Below, piece after piece: positions 35,357 to 47,945 of a DNA stretch of 64,000 nt. A model generated the notes under the pieces. The model searched no databases and was not told where the DNA came from. It saw nothing but the letters and a program-made list of their open reading frames with translations. Both the position numbers and the translations under genes were made by a program. How positions within the stretch are numbered: position 1 is the stretch's first letter; the number at the start of each line of letters is the position of its first letter. Source of the stretch: Apium graveolens (lineage: Eukaryota; Streptophyta; Magnoliopsida; Apiales; Apiaceae); the NCBI RefSeq assembly GCF_009905375.1, contig NC_133647.1, forward strand, positions 175,521,939 through 175,585,938, written 5' to 3'.

Positions 35357-38300
35357 ATCTCCCCCAACTTGTAAATTAGCATAATATACAAGTTTAACAG
35401 ATATTTGATGATGTCAAAAACATTAAGTACAAATGCATGAGAATTTGACTAGATAACTACAACTTACAGTCCTTAAAGCTTTACCAACTTTAACTTCTGA
35501 TAACAACTTCAGTCTGTATTCATATTAGAATTTGAGCAGTTGTAGATCTTAACTTGGCTTCACTTTCTGATCTCTCTGATGTCAGGAGTTGTTCTGAGAT
35601 AATTCTTTAACAAACATCTCTCAGCATATCTGAGTTCATCAATCATCCTCCTTTTAGCTTCTTTAAGTTCTGCAGAATCTTCACCAGTTTGAAAGATTCC
35701 AGCCCTGCGATCATTAATTTTAGCTTTCCTTATGTCCTGATCCAGTCTGATCAAATATGCCTTGTCAGACTCACGATTGAATTCCACAGCCTTGTAACCC
35801 AGAAAGGTAGTTATAATCTTAGCAGTGTTAGGCTTCATCTCAACAATATCACCCTTGTGATCTCTGTACTTTGGAAGATATATGCTGTCAGACTTTACAG
35901 AATAAAGCCTTTTTTGTCTCTGAATTTGACTCTTCAAATAGCTTGCAGCTTTTTCTGTTATTTTGTCATTCACTTGAAGTAAGAATAATACATGTTCCAA
36001 TTCTTCAAAATACTTCAGTGGAATGGCATTTTCCCTTATATGATAAACCCTACCATCTGTCATGAAGTACAACAAGATGTGTTCTCTCAAGTAGGTATGG
36101 TAAACCATCTGTACAGATTCTAGTTGATTCAATCTTTCAGGAGTTGCTCCAATACCCGGTTCACTTAAGGAAGTTGAATCATTGGTTGTGTTCTGTACTC
36201 TTCTTTCATCAGCACTACCCAATCCAGATTTATCTCTTGCTTCCTTTCCAGTAACCACTCTTGCTTCAAAACCACTTGCATCAGTCTTCAAAGGTTGAGT
36301 CTGTTTGACTTTGGTGAATCCTGGTAGGAGTAACTTTGAAGGTTTAACATGAGCAATGTCAGAGGTTTCCTTTGATTTATCTTCTGATATCAAGTTAACT
36401 TGAACTATGTCAGAGGTTACTTGCTTCTTTGAGATATCAGAATTAATGAAATCTTTACTCTGAACAACTTGAGCCATGTCAGAGGTTGCCTTAGAAACTT
36501 TTCTTGAAGTCAGAGCAAGATCAGCATCTTCAACAATAATTTCTTCATCCATAGGAGGCACATAAACCTTGATAGGTTCACCAACTTTCTCTTTGCCCTT
36601 GGACCTTGGATTTATCTGCAATTGTGATTTAGCCTTGGTTGCTTCAGGATTTTTTCTTTCTTTTATCACAATGCCTTTGGCCTTTGGAAGTTTCTTTTTA
36701 CCAACAGAAACTTCAGATTTAGATTTGACTTTTTCTGACTTAAGTCTAGCTTCTTCTTCCATCAGACTCTCAAAGTCCATTCCTGGATTTTCTTTCAGAA
36801 ATAGTTGTCTTGATATTTCTTCATCAAGATCCAAAAGTTCATCAGAACTTATCCTTTTACCAGTAGTAGAAGTAATTCTTTCTCCAACATCAGAACTTGT
36901 CCTGTGACTTGTAATTTCAGTTCTTCTTGATGAGAAACCACTACCTTGACCATGACCTCCACCCATTCTAGAGTTTCCATGGCCATCTTTTTCATCATCT
37001 TCCCCTTCAGTGTCTTAACAGTTTTGCATTTGGACTTAATTACCTTCTCCCCATTTTTGGCATCAGCAGGTAAGAGAAGAGAGACAAGCAATTCCACTGA
37101 GGCTTGGATTTCATCGAGTTGAGATTGCTGAGAAGCTTGATTTTTCAAAATATCATCAATCTGAGACTGTTGCTTCTCTTGGGTCTTCTCAATGTAAGCA
37201 ACTCTGTCAAAGGTAGGTTGGAAGAATTTTTTCTTATCAATTTTCCTAGTCATATCTTGCTTGAGCAATTCTTCCTTAACTTGACGTAACTCTGCATGAG
37301 TTGTGGAATGGAGACCTTGCAGATGTCTAGTACTCAATACAGTGACTCGAAGCTGTGTCTTAAAATCATCATTAATTAATATTTCATCAGTTTTTGCCAA
37401 GTGCTCAGCAAGAATCTTTTCAGATGGAACAAAGGTAACTGAGTTCCATTCCATAGTCCACTCCTGTCCTTTAGGAGTTTCACTCCAAGGTACTGGTGCT
37501 TTTCTTGTAATAAACTTCTGAACTAGTTACAATTCTGGAGTTTGAGTAGCATCAGTAAAAGGTGTTGTTGATGGATTAAGTATTGTTGGAGCTTCTAAGT
37601 AGAGAACTTCAGGCACAACCAGGTTGTGAATATCAATTTCAGCACTTGTGTCTGGGTCTACAGGAGATACAGTTTCATGTACAGGAGACACAGATGGTGT
37701 GTTTGTCTGATCGGTAGCAGCTTCCTGAGTTGGGGACAATGGAGAGGGAGATGCAGTAGCTTCAGCAAATTCTGGTTCTTTTGAGATCAGAGATTCCTGA
37801 TCTCCTTCCTTAGCTGCTGCTTCCTCATCATCTGAAGCTGGCCTTTTAGCTCTCTGTTTCTTGTATCTCTTTGAATGTGGGGATTCCTTGGGAGGTTCAT
37901 CATAAGTCATTCTTCTAAGCCTTTTGAGAAGCTTAGATCCCCCAATTCCAGAATCCTTCTGATAAGAGACTTTCTCAGCTTCTTTAACAACAGGTTCTGA
38001 TGTAAAAACCTGTTCCTCACTGTCTGACTCATCTCTCAGAACAATCCTCCTTCTCTTCTGTGATGTCTGAGGAACAGTCTTTGTCCTCTTGGGCTTGGAA
38101 GATGAAGGCTTCACAGTAGGTGCTGAGGATGAAGGTTGAGCTGTCTATGAAGGTGTGAGATATATTTTGAGATATGTTATGAGAGAGGGTTGAGGTATAG
38201 ATGTATGTGTGGTATGTTTTGCTGGTTGGTGTGGTGTTTGGGATATGGTGGTAGGTTGAACATCTAGATAAACAGATCTATAGGTTTGAGGATCAACATT

Positions 38301-38372
38301 TACCAAGATCTGCTTTACAGACTGAGGTATCTGTAAGGGTCTAACCACCATTTTCTTAAGGTCAGCATTTAC

Positions 38373-41300
38373 TGTAATAACCCCAACTTTTGAAATTTTT
38401 GAAACACTGATGAATAGTAACTTTTTACTGATGATGCTGATTAAGGAAAATTATCAGACCACGCTATATAGGAGTACTGTTATGGAAATTCTAAGATCGT
38501 ATTAGTATTCCATAAAGTAAATGAGTGTATGTAAAGATCGTCAGAATCAAAATTCGAACACTTTGATTTTTCCCGAAAATCCACCAGATACCGAAAGAAT
38601 TGAGTATAAGGTAACATGATTAAAAGGATTTAAATTCAAGGATTATAAGAGATGATCATATAAGGAATATAAAAGAATGTAAAAGGTTTAGGGGAACCTA
38701 AGTAATGAGATCCCGGATATAATCCTTCACACGATCAACGTGAACGAGAGTTAAGCGAACCGTAAAACAAATAAACGACCAAGGAACAAACACATACAAG
38801 TAGAATGGGTAGGAAGCTTCCAAGAGAAGCTAAAATATGTGGTTAAAAGAAAAGGTGACATCATCACACCATAAGATTTGGATATGTGGCATGGAAGTGA
38901 TGTCATCTAGGTGATGCAAGCATTTTAATAAAGTAAAATCTAGATAGTTTAGCAAGGATCAATTACAACCAAGCATTCTTTCACACATTCCAAGACAAAG
39001 CCAAGGGAAAAACTCATCTTCCTCACCCAACCAAAAAGCTCTCGGCCAAAACAAACTCAGCAACTTCAAACTGCCATATCTCCTTCAATACTCACTCAAA
39101 TATTGTGTTCTATAGCTCGTTGGAAAGGTATTGAGATGACCTACAATTCTTGTTCACAAGTCTCGTCCAAATAAGCAGGGTAAGACCCTCATTTTTACAG
39201 TTATTTCAATTGGACTTTTAGAAACTTCAAAACCTAACTTTGTGTTCTTGATTTCTTTGGAAAAATCTAGCTTGTAGGAGGCTCCCTAAGGCTTCCTAGC
39301 AACTTAACACCTCCCAAGGAAGGTATAAACTTCAAACCCTAGCCTTTAATTTGATTATTAGTGAGTTTGATGGTTAGTTTTCTAAATGAGAAGCATGGTC
39401 TTTGATTATTAGTAGTTTGATTTGAATTTGGAGTGATTTGGTGAATGAATCTTATTATAGTTAATAGAACTTGATTGTGGTTGGTTGAGATGAAGAATCT
39501 GGAGAATAAGGACTGTTATAGTATTATTTAGTTGATGTTTTGATGTGTTAATGATTGGGGGTTGTTTGGTGAGGTTTTGGTGTAGTGAGAAAATTGGTAA
39601 TCGCGTAAACATAGCCGTCGTAATGCCCGATTTATCCTAGACTGTTTTGTTCATAACATAAGGACCCGTGAACTCACTTTTAGGTTTTGACCATTGCCAT
39701 GATTATATAGTTCATGTTACGAGCTTCATTTTGATATGTGGTTCGCTTAAATCCGATGTACGGTTTAGGAGAAACGACCGTTTTAAGTAACGGCGTTTCG
39801 CGACCGAACCATTACCCCTCGCCTTACTTTGAAGCCTTGGTTAAGGCCCTTAAATGACTAATTGGAATATGAAACAATTATGTAAAGTATATTAGGCAGT
39901 TGGTAAGGTACTCGCGAAAGAATCACCTTAAAACCCTTAATGGTTAATTTATTAAAAATGGTGGAGCCGAGGATACTCGAGCGACTTAAGTGAATCGTTA
40001 AGCGCGAAAGCGAACGTTAGGACTCTAAATGGTTAAAGTCTAGTTTCTTAAGCGACCGGGGTTTAATTCCGACTTATGTTGTTGTTCATAGGTTATTGGA
40101 CCCACTCTAAGCTTAAGTCCATCCGGGAGCACTCAGGCAAGTTTTCTACCCGCTATACTGTTGTTGTGATGTAAATATATTGATGCATTATCTTGAGATA
40201 AGTGCATGGTTGTTATTAGCAAATCTTGAGATATATTGGAACATGTTGATATGGTATATATGCATGTCTGTGTCGTAATATTGATATCTAATTGGTGATT
40301 CAAATGCTTATAAACTGCATAATACCTATGCTAGAGATAAGCAGTAGTTGCGTATACCCTTAGTATAGGGGACCCGAAGGCGAACATTTTCTAAACCGGG
40401 AGGCGATGTTCCCGAGTATATTATATATATATATTAATATTTTTCAAAACTATTAATTGAATAATGTTTATTCGATAGTTTTATATTATAAATGAATATT
40501 ATTTTGAATATTCATCTAAGGACTTATGACTCCGCTTATTTTATTTAATGAATATTATTTTGAATATTCATTCGAGGACTTATGACTCCACTTATTTTAT
40601 TAAATAATATTCTTTATTTTATTAAAGAATAATGTTTCGATATTTCAAACTTAATTTCGATTATTAAAATAAAGATCGTACTTTCGTATAAGTATATCTT
40701 TGGTTATTTATTATTCATTTCAAGTATGAGTTTTAAAACTTTACTTCAATTATTTTTATAAGGATTATCCTTATGGGAATATTATTTAAATAATGATATT
40801 CAGATATTTCTAATATATCGGGACTGATTTATTTTAATAAATCAGCAGTACTCCAAACATTCTTAAAAATGTTTTCGAGTCTTCAAAATGATTTTTAAAG
40901 TTAGAGTGGACCCCAAAACTCATTTTTATATTTAAGATCTTCCTTTCAAAGGGGATTTAAATACTCGCTCAAAATCTGGGGGATCCGGCTCTGTGGTGTA
41001 TTTTACATTCGTAACGTGGTTGTTGTTTTGAGAAAACAATTTCATTACTTGCCCAACGTTCGGGAAGTAAGTCCATCTAATTGAGAAGGCATAAACGACA
41101 GGCCGGGGTACGGTCTATCAAAGTATAAGTGGTTGGGTGGCAGTCCATCAACGCGTAAGAGGCCGGGTGGCGGTCCAGCACAAGGTCCTTATGTGGCCAG
41201 GGTGATGACCGGTGGGAGATTCATCCATCTACTAGTAGAAAAGGTTACTTATTGGTATCTTTGCCTGATCATCAAGATATCAGGTTTATGCCATGGTTTT

Positions 41301-42362
41301 CTCCTTTCCAAATTCATTGGATATTGCAACTCTGTTTATAATTTTCATAACAGAGGTTTTTAAAGGAGTGTATGAAATGTATATATATAGGTGCATATAT
41401 ATATATCGGGACTTAATGAAGTATCTCGTAACTTTATTATTTATAATAATATTTCAAAGATTGAATCTATTCAAATCTTGTCTTGTAGTCTCATCTATGT
41501 GATGAACTTTTGAAACTAATTATAACTTGAACGGTGGTAGTTCAAGTAGTATTCGGAAAAGATATAAGTATATTGGAGTATCTTGTAACTTCATCTTCTC
41601 AACTTATATCTATTTAATGATTATCTTATGCATGACAAAGATTTTCATAAAAACGTTGAGACAAGGTTAGATATACGAGATCGCCTTGCAACGATATTTT
41701 ATACAGTTATAAACTGGAAATCTGTGTATATTATGCATGGCAGAGTATTTTGAAGATTTTGAAAAGTATATATATATATATATACTTAATATTTTGCGAC
41801 TTGGTCGCGTTAAGATATCAAACTTGGTTCATTTCTTCTTGACCAAGACTTTCATGAGTACTATGAGAATGCTCATATATTGTTAATTATTATACATATT
41901 ATTTCGGTGGGCTTGTTGCTCACCCTTGCTTTCTTCTTTCATCACACAATAACAGATAGACAAGATGAACAGGATCAAGCTCCCAATTCGCGAGCAGATA
42001 GGAAACGTTCCGCAGTTTACTATAGGCGTTGATGCCGTTGTAGCTGAGGTAGGGTCTACCAATAGGCTAGGCTTTCAAGTTTTGATGTACCAGACTTATG
42101 TATATTTATGAATTGTAATAATGGCAAAGAATATATAAATTTATTCAGAAACCCTTTTGAGGTGTAATGACTTATAATTGTGGAATAAAATGACTTGTGT
42201 TTTTTTTGGTATTCATCTCTAAGACTATAACTTGTGGTGTGTGTGTGCATATTGTGGGGTCACAGTACGTAGTAGTTGGTTGACTGTTAAGATTAAGTAT
42301 TGATAAGGGAAATGGAACTCGTGACAACCCGAATCCCCGACCCCGGATTTGGGGGTGTTACA
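38373..42362 (+). repeat. 5' LTR of the Gypsy element (3990 bp)
   Basis: Begins TGTAATAACCCC and ends GGGGGTGTTACA; near-identical to 47946-51932. Contains a 56-bp tandem duplication (40491 and 40547), a triple GGGTGGCGGTCC-type repeat near 41,100-41,190, and AT runs whose length differs between the LTRs. No coding sequence supported. Confidence 0.97.
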
Positions 42363-42366
42363 GAAA

Positions 42367-42378
42367 TGGTATCAGAGC
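42367..42378 (+). other. Primer binding site of the Gypsy element
   Basis: TGGTATCAGAGC four bases after the 5' LTR, complementary to the 3' end of initiator methionine tRNA, the usual primer of this group. Confidence 0.9.
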
Positions 42379-42839
42379 TAAGCGTTATAAACCTCAGAGA
42401 TGATGTGACGTTAAGATAATAAGTTCATTAAGATAATAAGAACTCTTTCCAAGTTCATAGTCGGGCTACCTAACGTAGTACTGACAGTTAAAACCCTAAT
42501 GGGAACCCTTATAAATATCGCGATAGAAGCGTAGTTCGTTATCGTATATGGTAACGGGACTCCGAACCCTGAAGTTGAGGAGCAACAACGCGATGATATT
42601 TTATTACTAATTGGAGATCGGATTGTGGATCCGATAGAGCGTCCTAACGCAGGACCGGATGATATTCATATTGAGGATGTAGCGATTGAGGATGTTGTCC
42701 TAGAAGGGATTGTTGGCGAGGAGGATCCCGTGGAGGATCCTGACAAGAATGAATAAAGGACCACTGAGGAATTGATGACCATGGTTAGGGCGACTACCAG
42801 AGGTAGGATTAGCCGGTCATTACCGGAGGTTCGTTCAAG
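42379..42839 (+). other. 5' interior of the Gypsy element, non-coding
   Basis: Runs from the primer site to the RNase H patch. Contains a short acidic frame around 42,600-42,755 (repeated GAGGAT codons) that I cannot assign. The gag, protease and reverse transcriptase expected here are absent. Confidence 0.6.
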
Positions 42840-43660
42840 TTTGTAAAGATAGTAGCCCCTTTAACGTGACTTACTCGTAAGACTGAGAAGTTCGAATGGA
42901 CAGAGAAATGCGAGAACAGCTTTTAAGAACTGAAGCAAAGATTGGTGACGGCCCCTATGTTGGCGTTGCCGGATGGAAAAAGGAGATTTTGTGATGTGTA
43001 GTGACGCTTCGCATAAGGAATTAGGGTGCTTCTTATACAGCACAACAAGGTAATCACGTACGCGTCAAGACAATTAAGGGAATATAAAATTCGATATCCC
43101 CACCCATGAGCTTGGGCTCGTGGCAATAGTTTTGCCCTAAAAGATTTGAGGCACTACTTGTATGGAGAGAAGTGCGAGATTTACCTAAGCCATAAGTGCT
43201 CTAGTACATTTTCACGCAGAAAGAGCTCAACATACGCCAGAGGAGGCGGTTAGAGCTAATCAAGAATGATGAGTGGGAGATTCTTTATCATTCGGGGAAA
43301 GTCAATGTGGTGGCTGATACCCTTAGTAAAAAGGAGAGACTCAAGATGATAATGTCTTTGGGAGAGTTTATAAGAGATTTTGAGAAAATGGAAATAGAAG
43401 TGAAAGTAACTGGAGTCGGTACCGAAAAGCTGTTTGAGATTGCAATACAGCCCGAATTATTGGAAAAGATCATATTGTGCCAAGAAAAAGTGATGAATGA
43501 AGGCAGAGAGCCAACAAATAGAGAAGAGATTAATACCGAGAAAGATGATAAGGGAATAATGAGGTATTCCTACAGAATTTGGGTTCCAAACGTTCAAGAG
43601 CTTAAGGACGAGATCTTAGATGAAAGCCATAGTTCGAGGAATAAGATTTAGGGCAAACCC
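42840..43660 (+). pseudogene. Gypsy RNase H and integrase N-terminal zinc region, decayed
   Basis: Begins FVKIVAPLT and EKFEWTEKCEN, then YPTHELGLVAIV, all RNase H region motifs of Tekay-type pol, with many stops and frame changes. From 43307 an open stretch of 114 residues runs from VADTLSKKERLK, the usual RNase H end, to RIWVPNVQELKDEILDESHSSR, the start of the integrase zinc-binding segment, after which similarity is lost. Confidence 0.75.
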
Positions 43661-43959
43661 TGAATGTGATAGTCAAGGAGATCGCCATCAAGAAAGAAAG
43701 AACCCATAACATAATGAAATGGAAAACAAGGATTTTAACGTATAAGATAACCCTGATTATGGGAGAAGGATAAAACATTTCATACTGAGAAAATAGAAGT
43801 CGAGCAAGATAGGGAGAACCGGGATGGTACTCCTATGGAGCAATTCATGGACCTTCCTAAACAAAAATTATACTTTTATTCCCAAACACCACCCTGAGGA
43901 AACAATGCGGTGGGAAATTCTTTCAGGACCTTTAAGTCACTAAGCTCTCAGAGTTTCAA

Positions 43960-44260
43960 GGAACAAGTTGACCTAGCCGAGGCAAGAGCCTGGCTAAAGG
44001 AAATAGAGGAATGATTTTATATTCTAAATGATTGATGAAGCGCAAAAGACTATTTTTGTCACTTACCTTCCTAAGAGAGAGGCCACCCGTTGGTGAAAGG
44101 CGAAGAAAGACACGGGGCCAGAGGTTATAATAAACCGATTAAAGTTCAGTCAATTGTTTTCGGGAAAGTACTTCCCAAGGTTATAGATATAGTGTAAAAG
44201 CTTTAGAGCCAGAACAAAGGCGAACAAGTATGATGAATCATGAATCTAGGTTATGAAAGT
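43960..44260 (+). pseudogene. Gypsy gag fragment in displaced position
   Basis: EARAWLKEIEE, then in another frame DEAQKTIFVTYL and EATRWW, then GKYFPR, in the order found in Tekay gag proteins. Several stops and frame changes. Gag should precede pol; here it follows the RNase H/integrase patch, so the interior was rearranged. Confidence 0.6.
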
Positions 44261-47159
44261 CGTCAAGGTTCGTCTGAAGGACACGAATCCAGAATGACGG
44301 GATGTTTGAAATCAATGCTTATGTGGTGTTAGTTCATGAAATGGTTGTAATAGAAACGAAAATAAAAGACTGAAAGGGGAAGGAGTATAAAGGAATATTA
44401 AGGCAATAGAGTTTGAGGAATGATAAGGGAGTTGGGTATGAGGAAACCCTAAAGAATCATAGTAATAGAAATAGAAAAGTATGTAATCGACAGGATGAGG
44501 GTGATTCACCATGAGTTAAAATTTATGGTTGAAGGCATAAGAGATACATATATTTTATCCCCTGTAAGTTGGGAGGATTCGAGGAAACCTTGAGATAGTT
44601 CGAAGGATAAATAATGAGACGCGGATAGACTGAGGAGACAAGGAAGTAAGAAAATTAGGAGAATTGGAGGAAGGAAGTGACCTTCAAGAATGTGAAGTGT
44701 AAGACTGGTGGCTTGATACCCAGAAAGGGAGACGCCAGGTATGAAAGACATCCCAACATTGAGATGACTGTTGAGAAAAAAAAACAAAAGAAAATGAGGA
44801 TTTATTAAGAAGATGTTCACGTTGAACACGACCAATATCTTCCAGAACATCCATGTTATCATTACCAAATTAGGAAAGAAAAGCGGATAACCGTTGTTAT
44901 CTTTTGGAGGCCATTTTGATTGACCTCATTTTGAATACAGATGTTATTGTGAAATTAGGCATATATTATCGAGGTGGGAATGATTGAATAAGACACTCTT
45001 ATCAGGGATATATGACTTGATTATCCATGGAAGGATGCATGTACCTTTTTAAAGGTGGAATTAAGGATAGAACATCGGTAACTTAAAATGAATCCTAGGG
45101 GAATGCATAAAGGTTGGAATTTCACCCTTAATAGGGATAGTATGAGTTTTGACAGTATGAATTGGAAAGGATTAAGGTAATAACAACCTTTAAGGACAGT
45201 GGAGAAAGTTTTCAGAACCATATAGACAATGATTTTAGTATTAGTAAATGGTATCTCGATATGCCCTGTACCTAGGGTGTACCTGATAAAGGATTTAAGG
45301 ATAACCTTGGAGGTTTTATAAGGAGAAAGGTAGTATTCAAAGTTCTCAAGCATAGAAATTTTGATAAAGGAAATATGACGTAATTATAATAATGCCAGGT
45401 GGGGCACGTGTTGAACCATAAGAAAGTATAGATCGATCCAATGAGGGTCGGGATCGGTGAAAACAAGAAGGACCCAAGATAAGAGACATCCTATGTATGA
45501 TCGAGAGTCAGTCGTGGCAATGTTCACATCTAAAGACTAAGGCAATGACTTATGGAAAAATGGTGATTTTTTTTCTCACCAGGACTTAAGAAAAGCATTT
45601 TCACATAAGCAGTGATTGAAATGTGGTAGAAAATTTAGTTGGAGGTGGTTAAAATGACTTTGATTGTAAGGAAATTTTACTATCAGGAAAGGCCAAAGAG
45701 GTGGCCGGCACTTTAAGTGTAAGAGGACAATTATAGGCGCTCATGCCAGAGGAATACAGTGATGGTGGTTAAAGTCGTGAAGGTTGTATTATGCTGTGAA
45801 AGATTGACATTCCTTCTGATGATTGTGCGATACTCAACCGTAATAGTAGTTTGGTAAAGATTTAATTCATATAATTGCCGTGAGCAGGCTATCTATCTTA
45901 GAAGGTCCTATCTTGAGAATAAGCCAGGACCATGTTTCAAAAAGGACTAAACAAACCTTTGAGTTAAGTCTTCTATTAAAGGCATATGATTAAGAATGGT
46001 ATTAACCTACTATCGTTGCTTTGATTGAAACTGTTCTGCAATTTTATCTGCTTCATGTCATGAATGTACGTCAAAATCTGGAGTGTTCTTCATGAATCAT
46101 GAATGGTGATTATGTTAACTCCTTAAAAGATTTTTATACGGTAGATATGGACTCCTATGATTAGATATTAAGATTCCGAAGGAAATAAATGACTACCGTA
46201 GGTCCGTGGTGGACTATAGTAATGCATCAACGATTCTATGAATATTTAGACGATGACAACTGTGAGAGTTGTAATATAATGAGCGTTGAGATTGAGTACC
46301 ACTAATCGGGTCATGATGATGTATAAGTAATCATCGTTAGACTAACTAAGGCGATCATTTACCTATGATATATTTATTCTTTCTTATCTATAGAGAGTAG
46401 TATTACTATACGAAGAAGGTTACGGTGTAGCAATGGATTCTAGTAACGATGATGTCTCGAATGAAATGCCAGATTCGATTTTCAATGTCGAGGGAGTTTC
46501 AAAGATAATTTTTTTTAAGCTCGAGCAAGAGCATGGGTCCATAGAATGATGGACAGAATAGCAAAAATATTTAGGCATGTGAAATACGATGCTATAATAC
46601 TTGATGTTGATATATATACGTATATGTTTTGTTCTCCTATGACAAACCTCTATAGTTCAGAGGTAGATTCCAAGCCAGATATTTTGTGGCAGTATATTTT
46701 ATATATATACAATTCTCTTCAATTCGTTCTTTTCTCTCCTTTTCATTTCATATAAGTTGAGAAGAACAACCCTTCCAGAAGGGGAGGTATTGTCGAATGA
46801 CTATCTATCTGTGTGATAGAAGCCTAGTAGGATACCTTCTATTGTTTAATTGCTTGTCAAGTACTAAAGGCTGGCCACCTTCTGTACTAACTATGCGATG
46901 TAACAAGTGTTCATGATCATAGTGATCTCTCAATAAATTCTTTTACTTCTATATGAAGGACCAAGCTTTTGAAAATGGAGGCAGCTAGAGATGAAGTGGT
47001 ACCAGTGCGGTGGTATTCCGATTCTAACGCGTTCGTGATACTAAGGTTGACGCGATTATTAAAAGCTTATAGAACACTAACGAGCAAAAGTGTAATCAGT
47101 ATAAAATTTGGTACGGAAGATAGTAACGATTACGAACTGGAAAAGAGTGGGTATTGAGA
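44261..47159 (+). other. Unassigned interior of the Gypsy element
   Basis: About 2.9 kb with stops in all frames. A few stretches hint at pol-derived sequence, but none can be assigned. A longer frame at 46546-46755 has no family similarity. Probably decayed or recombined element sequence. Confidence 0.5.
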
Positions 47160-47945
47160 AGCAAAATCTGTAGAGCTAGATGATATAATGAGAGTCTGTG
47201 CGATAGACTTGAAAGAAATTTGGAATGATCACTTAGCACGGATTGAGTTTTCTTACGACGATAGATGATATGACAGTGTCAGAATGTCACCTTACGAGGC
47301 TCTGTACAAAAAAAAACTACTGATCTCCCTTGTATAAGAATGAAGTTGGAGAGCGCAAGATGCTCGGACCCGAAGTGGTGCAAAGGACCAAAGATATAGT
47401 GGATCTAATCAGAGGACGACTGGTAGCAACCCTAGGATGGACAGAAGAAGTATGCTGATTTGACTCGAAAGGACAAAGAGTATGGAATAGGGGACCTAGT
47501 GCTGTTAAAGGTATCCCCTTGGAAAGGATTGTTGAGGTTTGGAAAGAAAGTAAAGCTATGTCCACGATTTGTTGGACCCTTGGATATATTAAGACGTATT
47601 GGGAAATTATCAAATGAACTAGCCCTACCCCGAGCCTGTAGCAAATTCATAACGTGTTCCACGTATCAATATTAAGGAAGCATAATCTGAATGTCGGACA
47701 TATAGGAGAATACGATCGCATGGACATGCAACCAGACTTGACCTATATGGAGCAACCAGTAAGGGTTATGGATTGAAAGGAGCAAGTGCTTAGGAACAGG
47801 GTTATGAGACTAGTCAGCATTTTGTGGTAAACCACAATGTGGAAAAAAAAATTGGACTTGAGAGTTAGAAAGCGCAATGCTAGAAAAGCATCCCCAACTA
47901 TTTTCTATCTGATTCCGGGACGGAATCCTTTTAAGGAGGGGAGAC
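47160..47945 (+). pseudogene. Gypsy integrase C-terminus and chromodomain, decayed, with polypurine tract
   Basis: IEFSYDD and MSPYEALYKKK (end of the integrase core), RKDKEYGIGDLVLLKVSPWKG and RFVGPLDILRRIGK (C-terminal domain), then HNVE and, after frame changes, ELESAMLEKHPQLF, the chromodomain tail typical of Tekay chromoviruses. Many stops. The purine-rich AAGGAGGGGAGAC directly precedes the 3' LTR. Confidence 0.75.

Noticed and set aside
39409..39612. Reverse-strand frame repeated nearly identically at 48981-49184, which could look like a conserved small gene
   Set aside because: It lies in both LTRs of the Gypsy element, so its duplication comes from the LTR pair; composition is low-complexity and no family is recognised.
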